A stretch of DNA of 49,522 nucleotides from Deltaproteobacteria bacterium. Lineage in GTDB: Bacteria; Myxococcota_A; UBA9160; UBA4427. The notes under the pieces were generated by a model that saw only the letters and a program-made list of their open reading frames with translations, was not told where the DNA came from and made no database searches. The first letter of the stretch is position 1. Every line of letters begins with the position of its first letter. The stretch is from the NCBI GenBank assembly GCA_019310975.1, contig JAFDDH010000005.1:1-49522 (forward strand), read 5' to 3'. A program made the position numbers and the translations under genes. Of the stretch, positions 42,321-49,522 are shown piece after piece.

Positions 42321-43081
42321 GTGAACCCACCCGGGCCGAGGTCTGCGCCGTGGCCATCGCCGAGTGCTTCCGCGGCGACGGCGAGATCCTGATGAGTGCC
42401 TTCGGGACCACCGCCGCGGTCGGGGGTCGGCTGGCCAAGCTCACCTTCGAGCCCGATCTGATGATGACCGACGGCATCGCGACCGCCGTCGAGACGGTTC
42501 CGCCCGTCTCCGGCAAGGCCGGCGAGGAGCCGGTGAAGGGCGCCTGGCTGCCCTTTCGCACCATCTTCGATGTGGTCTGGGCCGGCACTCGACACGTCGT
42601 GATGATGGCCAGCCAGATCGACCGATTCGGCAACCAGAACTTCGCCTGCATCGGCCCACACGAGAAGCCGAAGGCCCAGCTCCTCGGCATGCGCGGCGCG
42701 CCCGGCAATACGATCAACCACAAGACCAGCTACTTCGTTCCCAATCACAGCAACAAGGTCTTCGTCGAAAAGGTCGACGTGGTCTCGGGTGTCGGAAACG
42801 ACCGTGCCGCGGCACTGGGCGAGCGCAGCTCGCGCTTCCATGACCTGCGGCGTGTGGTCTCGAATCTGGGCGTATTCGACTTCGAGACGTCCGACCATTC
42901 CATGCGCCTGGTCTCGGTGCACCCGGGCGTAAGCGTGGATGAGGTGGTGGAGCAGACCGGCTTCGAGCTCACGATTCCCAATCATGTGCCCGAAACGCGC
43001 CTGCCCACCGACGAAGAGCTGCACCTGATTCGAGACGTCCTCGATCCCGAGGGCTGGATCAACAACGAAGTCGTGGCCTGA
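42317..43081 (+). CDS. ipdB: IpdB-type CoA-transferase-like hydrolase subunit
   Basis: 254 residues. The partner of IpdA. Diagnostic segments shared with mycobacterial IpdB are TRAEVCAVAIAECF, DRFGNQNFACIGPHEKP, RGAPGNTINHKTSYFVPNHS, VVSNLGVFDFETSDHSMRLV and RLPTDEELHLIRDVLDP. Length matches the family (about 250). The ATG lies in the ATGA overlap with ipdA, giving 1:1 translation coupling of the two subunits. Confidence 0.93.
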   Translation: MSEPTRAEVCAVAIAECFRGDGEILMSAFGTTAAVGGRLAKLTFEPDLMMTDGIATAVETVPPVSGKAGEEPVKGAWLPFRTIFDVVWAGTRHVVMMASQIDRFGNQNFACIGPHEKPKAQLLGMRGAPGNTINHKTSYFVPNHSNKVFVEKVDVVSGVGNDRAAALGERSSRFHDLRRVVSNLGVFDFETSDHSMRLVSVHPGVSVDEVVEQTGFELTIPNHVPETRLPTDEELHLIRDVLDPEGWINNEVVA

Positions 43082-43142
43082 GTCGGCGGTGGGCTCCGCC
43101 CGCCGCAAACAACCCACAACGTTCAACGAGGTCCCCCCAGCC

Positions 43143-44201
43143 TTGTCCTCCGTGCTCCACACCCGGGTGTGTGATCTTCTCGGCGTCCGCCATCCCATCA
43201 TCCAGACGGGCATGGGTTGGGTCGCCAATCCGGAGATGGTGGCCGCCGTGAGCAACGCGGGCGCGGTCGGCTTCCTGGCCGCCGCAACGATCCCCCCGGA
43301 CGAGGTCGAGGGCGAGATCAAGAAGGTGCAGGCGCTGACCAACGCCTCCTTTGGTGTGAACTTTCTGATGGACGCACCCGGCGCCGACGTGATCAGTGAC
43401 GCCATTGTTCGCCGGGGCGTGCGCGCGGCCGGCTACAACCGTGCGCCGGATGCCTCGCTGATTGGGAAGCTCAAGGACGCCGGCGTGATCTGCGTACCGA
43501 CCTGTGGCGCCGTCAAGCACGCCGCCAAGGCCGAATCGCTGGGCGCCGACATCATCATCGTGCAGGGCGGAGAGGGCGGCGGCCACACCGGCCCGGTGCC
43601 GACGTCGCTCCTGGTGCCCGGCAGCGTGGACGCGGTGAGTGCACCCATCGTCGCCGCCGGCGGCTACTACGACGGGCGTGGGCTCGTTTCCGCACTCGCC
43701 TACGGGGCCGAGGGCATCGCGATGGGGACGCGCTTCTTGATGAGTGCCGAGAGCCCGGTTCCCAGCCAGACGACGGACCGCTACGAGAATGCCAGCGTGA
43801 ATGACGTGCGCGTCACGACCGAGGTGGACGGAATGCCCCAGCGCGTGATCGTGAACGAGCTGGTTCGGAGTCTCGAGTCGAGCGGGCCTCTGCGCCGCCT
43901 GATCTTCGCGCTGCAGAACGCTCTCGGGTACCGGAAGCTCTCGGGGGCATCGATTCCCGAGCTCTTGCGCTCGGCCTTCGCGATGCAGCGCAACGAGCGG
44001 CTCACCCGTGCCCAGATGCTGATGGCCGCCAACGCACCGATGCTGGCCCGAAAGGCGATGCAGGAGGGCGATCCCGTGCACGGCTACCTTCCCAGCGGGT
44101 CCGTCGCCGGTGTGCTGGACGACCGGCCGAGCTGCGCCACCATCATCGACCAGATCGTGGCGGAGGCGGAGCAGACCCTTGCCCGTCTCTCGCAGAGCTA
44201 G
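43143..44201 (+). CDS. ipdC: IpdC-type flavin reductase/oxidoreductase (nitronate monooxygenase fold)
   Basis: 352 residues from the TTG at 43143; a GTG at 43152 or the GTG at 43089 are alternatives. It is a TIM-barrel FMN protein of the nitronate monooxygenase superfamily. HPIIQTGMGWVANPEMVAAV, VQGGEGGGHTGPVPTSLLVP (flavin phosphate site) and AYGAEGIAMGTRFLM match mycobacterial IpdC, as do PSGSVAGVLDDRPSCATII and the C-terminal segment preceding it. IpdC acts just before the IpdAB ring opening in steroid C/D ring degradation. Its order after ipdA and ipdB is the same as in Mycobacterium. Confidence 0.9.
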   Translation: MSSVLHTRVCDLLGVRHPIIQTGMGWVANPEMVAAVSNAGAVGFLAAATIPPDEVEGEIKKVQALTNASFGVNFLMDAPGADVISDAIVRRGVRAAGYNRAPDASLIGKLKDAGVICVPTCGAVKHAAKAESLGADIIIVQGGEGGGHTGPVPTSLLVPGSVDAVSAPIVAAGGYYDGRGLVSALAYGAEGIAMGTRFLMSAESPVPSQTTDRYENASVNDVRVTTEVDGMPQRVIVNELVRSLESSGPLRRLIFALQNALGYRKLSGASIPELLRSAFAMQRNERLTRAQMLMAANAPMLARKAMQEGDPVHGYLPSGSVAGVLDDRPSCATIIDQIVAEAEQTLARLSQS

Positions 44202-44229
44202 AGATCTAGAGATCCAAGAGGAGGCCGCA

Positions 44230-44994
44230 ATGGCAATCGAGGTCGAGGCAGCGGACGGCGTCGGCGAGGTGGTGATCAACAACCCGCCCGTCAACGCGCT
44301 GGACAGCGCCGGCTGGTTCGAGTTGTGTGATCGCGTAACCGAGCTTGGAAAGCGCAGCGATATCCACTGCCTCGTCATCCGCGCCGAGGGCAAAGGCTTC
44401 CAGGCGGGTGTGGACATCAAGGAGCTGGCCCTGGACGGCACGAAGATCGTGGACGTGAATCGCGGCTGCTATGACAGCTTCGCGGCGATCTACGATTGTC
44501 CGATTCCGGTGATCTCCGCAGTACATGGCTACTGCATCGGCGGCGGGATCGGAATCAGCGGCGCCTCCGATATCGTCATCTGCTCCGAGGACGCGACCTT
44601 CGCGCTCCCTGAGATCGACCGCGGCGCACTCGGCGCCGCCACCCATCTGATGCGGCTCTTCGGCATGCAGAAGACGCGATGGATGCTCTACACGGGCGAG
44701 GCCATCGACGCCCAGGAGGCCTTGCGGCTCGGCGGTGTCGAGAATGTGGTGCCACGCGAGAAGCTGCGGGACACCGCCATGGAGCTGGCGCGAAATATCG
44801 CCGGCAAGAGTCCCAAGGCGCTGCGCCTCGCCAAGTGGTCGCTGAATGGCATCGAGCTACTCGACGTGAAGAAGAGCTATCGCTTCGAGCAGGGCTTCAC
44901 CCTGGAGCTCTACACCTCGCCCGACTCCAAGGAGGCGCGTGACGCCTTCGTAGAGAAGCGCGACGCGAAATTCGACGGCAAGAATTCCGATTGA
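44230..44994 (+). CDS. echA20: EchA20-type enoyl-CoA hydratase/crotonase (steroid ring D opening)
   Basis: 254 residues from an ATG with GAGGAGG upstream. Crotonase fold: NNPPVNALDSAGWFEL, EGKGFQAGVDIKEL (oxyanion hole), GYCIGGGIGISGASDIVICS, and FALPEIDRGALGAATHLMRL. These and the late segment SYRFEQGFTLELY match mycobacterial EchA20, which hydrolyses ring D of HIEC-CoA by retro-Claisen-like opening. In Mycobacterium echA20 is adjacent to ipdABC, as here. Confidence 0.9.
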   Translation: MAIEVEAADGVGEVVINNPPVNALDSAGWFELCDRVTELGKRSDIHCLVIRAEGKGFQAGVDIKELALDGTKIVDVNRGCYDSFAAIYDCPIPVISAVHGYCIGGGIGISGASDIVICSEDATFALPEIDRGALGAATHLMRLFGMQKTRWMLYTGEAIDAQEALRLGGVENVVPREKLRDTAMELARNIAGKSPKALRLAKWSLNGIELLDVKKSYRFEQGFTLELYTSPDSKEARDAFVEKRDAKFDGKNSD

Positions 44995-45023
44995 TCCCGA
45001 TACGAGGCTGAAACGAAAAGACG

Positions 45024-46193
45024 ATGGACCTCACCTACACCCCGGAGCAGGAAGCCTTCCGCAAGGAGGCGCGCGCGTGGCTGGAGGCCAATGTGCCCGC
45101 CGAGCCCCTGCCTTCCTTCGACATCAAGGAGGGCTTCGAGGCCCATTGCGAATGGGAGAAGAAGCTCAATGCCGGCGGCTTTGCGATGGTGCCCTGGCCC
45201 GTCGAGTACGGCGGCCGCGGTGCCGACCTACTCGAGTGGCTGATCTTCGAGGAGGAGTACTACCGCGCCGGCGCTCCGGGCCGCGTCAACCAGAACGGCA
45301 TATTTCTACTCGGCCCCACCATCATGGAGTACGGCACCCCCGAGCAGAGGACGCGTTTCCTCCCCAGGATAGCCTCGAGTGAAGAGGTCTGGGCCCAGGG
45401 TTGGTCGGAGCCGAACGCCGGCAGTGATATGGCCAACATCCAGACGATGGCGATTCGTGACGGCGACGATTACGTGATCAATGGACAGAAGACCTGGGCG
45501 TCGCGCGGCGCCTACGCGCACTGGCTCTTTGGGCTCTTCCGAACCGATCCCGAGTCGAGCCGTCACAAGGGGCTGACCTTCATTCTGGCCCGCTTGGATA
45601 CGCCCGGCATCACGGTGCGTCCGATCGAGAAGATCAACGGAAAGCGCGCCTTCGCGGAGGTCTTCTTCGACGACGCGCGCGTACCGGTCGCCAATCAGCT
45701 CGGCAAGGAGGGCGAGGGGTGGAGCGTCGCCATGGCGACGGCGGGCTTCGAGCGCGGTCTGATGCTGCGCAGCCCCGCCCGCTTCCAGAACACGGCACGC
45801 AAGCTCGTCTCGCTCTACCGCGAGACCGTGGCGGCCGGCGGCTTCGTGGACGGCGCGGTCCGCGACACCGTGGCGCGGTGCTGGATGGACGCGGAAGCGT
45901 ATGCGCTCAACACCTACCAGACGGTTTCGAAGCTGATGGCCGGCGCCAAGATCGGCGCCGAGGCCAGCCTCAACAAGATCTTCTGGTCCGAGCTGGACAT
46001 CCTCATGCACGAGACCGCGCTGAACCTGCTCGACGTGCGTGCGGAGCTGCTGCCTGGCTCGCCTGCTGCGGGTGACGTGGGCGACTGGCTGGACGGCTAT
46101 ATCTTCGCGTTGGCGGGCCCCATCTATGCGGGCACCAACGAGATCCAGCGCAACATCATTGCCGAGCGCCTCCTCGGCCTACCCCGGAAATAA
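45024..46193 (+). CDS. fadE31: Acyl-CoA dehydrogenase, FadE31-like alpha subunit
   Basis: 389 residues. Catalytic FAD subunit. IKEGFEAHCEWEKKLNAGGF, FEEEYYRAGAPGRVNQNG, GFERGLMLRSPARFQNTARK and GPIYAGTNEIQRNIIAERLL match mycobacterial FadE31 as I recall it. Glu243 (FERGLML) is at the helix-G position used as catalytic base by this branch, while the MCAD-type position is Ala (YAGT). FadE31 works with FadE32/33 as a heteromer on steroid C/D ring fragments. The ortholog call rather than a general acyl-CoA dehydrogenase is an inference from sequence and context. Confidence 0.82.
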   Translation: MDLTYTPEQEAFRKEARAWLEANVPAEPLPSFDIKEGFEAHCEWEKKLNAGGFAMVPWPVEYGGRGADLLEWLIFEEEYYRAGAPGRVNQNGIFLLGPTIMEYGTPEQRTRFLPRIASSEEVWAQGWSEPNAGSDMANIQTMAIRDGDDYVINGQKTWASRGAYAHWLFGLFRTDPESSRHKGLTFILARLDTPGITVRPIEKINGKRAFAEVFFDDARVPVANQLGKEGEGWSVAMATAGFERGLMLRSPARFQNTARKLVSLYRETVAAGGFVDGAVRDTVARCWMDAEAYALNTYQTVSKLMAGAKIGAEASLNKIFWSELDILMHETALNLLDVRAELLPGSPAAGDVGDWLDGYIFALAGPIYAGTNEIQRNIIAERLLGLPRK

Positions 46194-46239
46194 CCAAACA
46201 AGCAACCAAACAAGCAACCAAACAAGCAACCAAAGAAGT
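46192..46239. repeat. Four tandem 12-bp units between the dehydrogenase genes
   Basis: AACCAAACAAGC at 46192-46203, 46204-46215 and 46216-46227, then AACCAAAGAAGT at 46228-46239. The array starts within the stop codon of the upstream gene and ends 25 bases before the next start. It is the most AT-rich segment of the operon. Confidence 0.95.
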
Positions 46240-46264
46240 ATCGAAAGAGGACGAGCCCACGACG

Positions 46265-47335
46265 ATGGATTTCGACTTCAGCGAGGATCAACGCCTGCTG
46301 CAGGAGACCGTGAAGGACTTCCTGGAGGGCGAGTGCACGGCGGAGTACGTGCGCGGACTCTGGGATACGCAGACCGGCCGCTCGCCCGAGTTCTGGGCCA
46401 AGCTTGCCGAGATCGGCGTTCCCGGCCTGATGGTGCCCGAGCAGGCGGGCGGTCTCGGCATGGACGAACGCGATCTCGTGCTCGTCCTCGAGGAGACCGG
46501 GCGCTACGCGCTGGCCGAGCCCGTGATCGGGACGGTCGCCGTCGCTGTGCCCCTGCTGGTCGGACTCGCTGAAAGCGGAGAGCGCAAGCTCGCCGAATCC
46601 TGGCTGGGCCGGATCGCCGCGGGCGAGGCGATCGTCGCGGTCGGTCACGATCGGAGCCCCCTTGTCAGTGATGCCCACATCGCCGACCTGCTGCTGCTAC
46701 CCCACGGCGACGAGATCCACGCCGTCGATCCGGGTGAAGTCGGCCTCACCGCCCAGCGCTCCAACGACCAGTCGCGCCGACTCTTCGCCGTAGACTGGGC
46801 GCCGAGTGATAGGACCCGCGTGGCCAGCGGCCAGGCCGGCCGCAAGCTGGTGGACGCTGCATTCGACCGCGGGGTGCTGGCCTGCGCGGCCCAGCAGCTC
46901 GGCGTCGGCTGCCAGCTGATCGATATGGGGGCCCTCTACGCCACCCAACGCAAGCAGTTCGGCGTCGCCATCGGCAGCTTCCAGGCCGTCAAGCACCGGC
47001 TCGCAAATGCCAAGGTCCAGGTCGAGTACGCGCGCAGCCTCGTGTACCGCGCCGCGCACTCGGTGGCCCGAGCGCTCCCGACACGTGCTGTCGACGTCTC
47101 AATGGCCAAGGCGGCCGCCGGCGAAGCGGCCACCTCTGCGGGCAAGGAGTCACTCCAGGTGCATGGCGCCATCGGGTACACGTACGAGCAGGATCTGCAC
47201 GTCTGGATGAAGCGGGCCTGGTCGCTTGATCTGTCCTACGGAACCGGCGCATGGCATCGCGCACGTGTGGCCGATGCCGTTCTCGACGGCAGATTGCCCG
47301 CAGAGAGCTTCGGCTTCGTCCCGCCCGGCGCATGA
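46265..47335 (+). CDS. Acyl-CoA dehydrogenase, FadE32/33-like beta subunit
   Basis: 356 residues. The acyl-CoA dehydrogenase fold is clear in the N-terminal helices and in ATQRKQFGVAIGSFQAVKHR, LQVHGAIGYTYEQDLHVWMK. The helix-G position has Asp201 (AAFDRGVLA) instead of glutamate and there is no C-terminal YxGTxE motif. The middle domain is shortened. This is the profile of the non-catalytic partner in alpha2-beta2 steroid dehydrogenases, here coupled to the preceding FadE31-like gene. The same Asp is found in the beta-type subunit of the 17.7 kb operon. Confidence 0.82.
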   Translation: MDFDFSEDQRLLQETVKDFLEGECTAEYVRGLWDTQTGRSPEFWAKLAEIGVPGLMVPEQAGGLGMDERDLVLVLEETGRYALAEPVIGTVAVAVPLLVGLAESGERKLAESWLGRIAAGEAIVAVGHDRSPLVSDAHIADLLLLPHGDEIHAVDPGEVGLTAQRSNDQSRRLFAVDWAPSDRTRVASGQAGRKLVDAAFDRGVLACAAQQLGVGCQLIDMGALYATQRKQFGVAIGSFQAVKHRLANAKVQVEYARSLVYRAAHSVARALPTRAVDVSMAKAAAGEAATSAGKESLQVHGAIGYTYEQDLHVWMKRAWSLDLSYGTGAWHRARVADAVLDGRLPAESFGFVPPGA

Positions 47336-47389
47336 GGCCCGGACGGTGGCGGTTGGGCTCGGCGGATTCGGGTATCCTCAGCCGACGCC

Positions 47390-47421
47390 CCACGGAAGAT
47401 TCAGGCCACGGAAGATTCAGG
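47390..47421. repeat. Perfect 16-bp tandem duplication before the DUF35 gene
   Basis: CCACGGAAGATTCAGG occurs at 47390-47405 and again at 47406-47421. The end of the second copy (AGG, followed by AG) forms the ribosome site for the ATG at 47434. Confidence 0.95.
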
Positions 47422-47433
47422 AGAAACGAGAAT

Positions 47434-47865
47434 ATGGCGAAAGAGATCGCCCCGGCCATCGCGGGCTGGTACACGAGCGGTGACGAGCCGCACCTGATCG
47501 GCTCGCAATGCAAGCAGTGCCAGACGTACTTCTTTCCCAAGCAGGAGCTCTTCTGCAAGAACCCGGTGTGCAGGAGCACCGAATTCGATGAAGTGGAGCT
47601 CTCGCGACGGGGCAAGATCTGGTCGTACACCGAGCACTACTACAGGCCGCCCGAGCCCTACATCTCCGGCGAGGACTTCCAGCCATACACGATCGCCGCG
47701 GTAGAGCTGGAAAAGGAAAAGATGGTGATCCTCGGCCAGCTTGCGAACGGTGTCCAACACGCCGACCTGAAGGCGGGCCTCGAAGTCGAGCTCGTCGTCG
47801 AGGAGCTCTACGAGCAGGACGACACCGCGATGACGGTGTGGAAGTGGAAGCCGGTCGACGCTTGA
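47434..47865 (+). CDS. DUF35 OB-fold protein with Zn ribbon
   Basis: 143 residues. Zinc ligands Cys26, Cys29, Cys41 and Cys46 (SQCKQCQTYFFPKQELFC, then NPVC). An OB fold follows (GKIWSYTEHYYRPPEPYI, with LEKEKMVILGQLANG). It is the expected partner of the next gene's Ltp protein, as in the Ltp3/Ltp4-DUF35 groups of steroid-degrading actinobacteria. Confidence 0.88.
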   Translation: MAKEIAPAIAGWYTSGDEPHLIGSQCKQCQTYFFPKQELFCKNPVCRSTEFDEVELSRRGKIWSYTEHYYRPPEPYISGEDFQPYTIAAVELEKEKMVILGQLANGVQHADLKAGLEVELVVEELYEQDDTAMTVWKWKPVDA

Positions 47866-47920
47866 GGCGTGACGCGAAGCATTGACACGAAGACAAGACA
47901 TGAAGACAAGGAGTCGTGAG

Positions 47921-49108
47921 ATGGCCAAAGAAGTCGCAGTCCTCGGTGTCGGCATGCATCCCTGGGGCAAATGGGGGAAGAGTTTCGTCGAGTACGGCCT
48001 GAAGGCCTGCAACGACGCGCTCGACGACGCCGGTCTCGAGTGGCAGGACATCCAGGTCGTGGCCGGCGCCGAGACGGTGCGCTGCGGCTACGCGGGCTAC
48101 GTGGCCGGCGCCACCTTTGCCGAGGCGCTCGGCTGGAATGGTGCGCCCGTGTCGACCTCGTATGCGGCCTGCGCGTCGGGCTCGCAGGCCATCAACAATG
48201 CACGCGCGATGATCCTGGCCGACATGGCCGATGTGGTGCTGGTCGTGGGCGCCGACACAACACCCAAGGGCTTCCTGGCCCCGAATGCCGGCGAGCGCTG
48301 GACGGATCCGGACTGGCTCCGCTTCCGCCTGATGGGCTGCACGAATCCCACCTACTTTGCCCTCTACGCACGTCGCCGCATGGATCTCTACGGCGCCACC
48401 GAGGAGGATTTTGCAGCCGTCAAGGTGAAGAACGCCAAGCACGGGCTCGCCAACCCCAACGCGCGCTACCACAAGGAATTCAGCATGGAGCAGGTGCTCG
48501 AATCGCCGATGGTGGCCGATCCACTGCGCCTGCTGGAGATCTGCGCCACCAGCGATGGCGGCGCCGCGGTCGTGATCTCGAGCATGGAGTACGCGCGCAA
48601 ATGCAAAGTCGACCCGGTGAAGATCCGGGCGGTCTCAACGATCACGCCCACCTACCCGATGACCAGCATCGAGATGCCCTACTTCTCGACGGACTCGGCG
48701 GCCGCCGTGCCCGCCCCCCAGCGCAGCTTCAAGGACTCGATCTCGCATGCCGCCTACGAGGAGGCCGGTCTCGGGCCGGAGGATATGTCACTCGCCGAGG
48801 TCTACGACCTCTCCTCGGCGCTCGAGCTCGACTGGTATGAGAATCTGGGCCTGTGCGGTGCTGGCGAGGCCGAGAAGCTGCTGCGCAACGGCGACACCAA
48901 GATCGGCGGGCGGATTCCCGTGAATCCCAGCGGAGGACTCGCCTGCTTCGGTGAGGCCGTGCCGGCTCAGGCGCTCGCCCAGGTGTGTGAGCTCACCTGG
49001 CATCTGCGCGGTCAGGCCGGCGCGCGTCAGGTCGAGGGTGCCAAGGCGGGCATCACGGCAAACGTCGGGCTCTTCGGACACGGTTCGTCGGTGATCTGCA
49101 GCGTCTGA
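47921..49108 (+). CDS. Thiolase-like Ltp protein with active-site Cys (Ltp3/4-like)
   Basis: 395 residues from the ATG at 47921 with AAGGAG upstream. The nucleophile cysteine is Cys84 (YAACASGSQAI), present here though missing in the Ltp of the 17.7 kb operon. EVYDLSSALELDWYENLG and GGRIPVNPSGGLACFGEAVP are typical SCP-x/Ltp segments, and GLFGHGSSVICSV ends the protein. The exact step (thiolytic cleavage or aldol cleavage of a steroid-derived acyl-CoA) cannot be settled from sequence. Confidence 0.82.
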   Translation: MAKEVAVLGVGMHPWGKWGKSFVEYGLKACNDALDDAGLEWQDIQVVAGAETVRCGYAGYVAGATFAEALGWNGAPVSTSYAACASGSQAINNARAMILADMADVVLVVGADTTPKGFLAPNAGERWTDPDWLRFRLMGCTNPTYFALYARRRMDLYGATEEDFAAVKVKNAKHGLANPNARYHKEFSMEQVLESPMVADPLRLLEICATSDGGAAVVISSMEYARKCKVDPVKIRAVSTITPTYPMTSIEMPYFSTDSAAAVPAPQRSFKDSISHAAYEEAGLGPEDMSLAEVYDLSSALELDWYENLGLCGAGEAEKLLRNGDTKIGGRIPVNPSGGLACFGEAVPAQALAQVCELTWHLRGQAGARQVEGAKAGITANVGLFGHGSSVICSV

Positions 49109-49141
49109 TCCCGCGGCCCCGGGGCCGCTCTACATTCTCCC

Positions 49142-49522
49142 GAGGCCTACATCGTCGACGCCGTCCGAACGCCCACCGGACGCAAGAAGGGCAGCCTCTC
49201 CGAAGTCCACCCGGCGGATCTGGGCGCGCACACGCTCACAGCGCTGATGGATCGCACCGGGATCGACCCCGCCGCCGTCGAGGACGTGATCTTCGGCTGC
49301 GTGGATACCATCGGTCCGCAGGCCGGCGACATCGCACGCACCTGCTGGCTGGCCGCGGGCCTGCCCGAGGAGGTGCCCGGCACCACCATCGACCGGCAGT
49401 GCGGCTCATCCCAGCAGGCCGTCCACTTCGCCGCCCAGGCGGTGATGAGCGGCACCAGCGACGTGGTGGTCGCCGGCGGCGTGCAGAATATGAACCAGAT
49501 TCCGATCTCGTCCGCCATGCTG
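49142..49522 (+). CDS. fadA6: FadA6-type thiolase, 5' part; start codon not identified
   Basis: The frame from 49109 to the right edge is open. The first conserved residues are EAYIVDAVRTPTG from 49142. DRTGIDPAAVEDVIFGCVD, EEVPGTTIDRQCGSSQQA (nucleophile Cys in the last) and VAGGVQNMNQIPISSAML match mycobacterial FadA6, which cleaves beta-ketoacyl-CoA late in steroid C/D ring degradation. Between the in-frame stop of the preceding gene (49106-49108) and the conserved glutamate there is no ATG, GTG, TTG or CTG codon, so the start given is only the beginning of conserved sequence. The 3' end lies outside the window. Confidence 0.85.

Noticed and set aside
44201-44218. TAGAGATC doublet considered as an operator
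   Set aside because: It is a simple direct duplication between two co-directional operon genes with no promoter elements; treated as another spacer duplication.
1-49522. tRNA, rRNA or CRISPR arrays
   Set aside because: No cloverleaf with a T-loop GGTTCRA pattern, no rRNA-like block and no regularly spaced repeats were seen.

Overview
The window is high-GC DNA with about 45 protein genes, tightly packed and often overlapping by 1 to 20 bases. Start codons are frequently GTG and sometimes TTG. I found no rRNA, tRNA or CRISPR. Gene content (cysI flanked by DUF2849 and DUF934 genes, many acyl-CoA enzymes, GTG starts) fits an uncultured Gram-negative bacterium of deltaproteobacterial type (Myxococcota- or Binatota-like). 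That placement is an impression, not a measured result.

Layout. 1-207: N-terminal piece of a probable NAD-glutamate dehydrogenase (minus). 551-4103: sulfur assimilation (DUF2849, siroheme sulfite/nitrite reductase, DUF934, cysteine synthase), closed by a strong terminator. 4430-13572: mixed genes (MFS transporter, PF04199 cyclase, LLM flavin oxidoreductase, DJ-1/PfpI protein, GlxA-type regulator, exported metallo-beta-lactamase-fold hydrolase, orphan methyltransferase-like protein, phosphoglycerate-mutase-type phosphatase, CheC-like protein). 14027-17676: SurE, two small ORFs, a steroid delta-isomerase (KSI), an exported cyclase-family protein and a small HTH-like protein. 17705-24062: an eight-gene acyl-CoA operon (two acyl-CoA dehydrogenases, alpha/beta hydrolase, Cys-less thiolase-like Ltp protein, DUF35 Zn-ribbon, PHP hydrolase, two MaoC/hotdog proteins). 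24129-30359: FAD oxidoreductase, REC-PilZ protein, GlpD, type III CoA-transferase, GST. 30384-34452: wHTH regulator divergent from an ECF sigma factor / anti-sigma pair, then small membrane proteins. 34753-36448: ammonium transporter and YCII protein. 36448-37644: a complete IS630-type element. 37680-41123: OsmC, RecQ, spermidine-synthase-like protein and a possible small lipoprotein. 41472 to the right edge: a nine-gene acyl-CoA operon.

The main story is steroid catabolism. The right-hand operon reads ipdA-ipdB-ipdC-echA20-(fadE31-like)-(fadE32/33-like)-DUF35-(ltp3/4-like)-fadA6. These are the core enzymes for opening and degrading steroid rings C and D, known from the KstR2 regulon of Mycobacterium and Rhodococcus. 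The 17.7-24.1 kb operon has the parts of a steroid side-chain module (paired acyl-CoA dehydrogenases, paired hotdog hydratases, Ltp2-like aldolase, DUF35 partner). Here the two domains fused in actinobacterial ChsH2 are encoded by separate genes. A KSI with an intact Tyr14/Asp38/Asp98 triad lies just left of it. Candidate control sites include a 16-bp perfect palindrome in the promoter spacer of the ipdA operon, an inverted repeat over the -35 box of the 17.7 kb operon, and three copies of a CRP-like palindrome.
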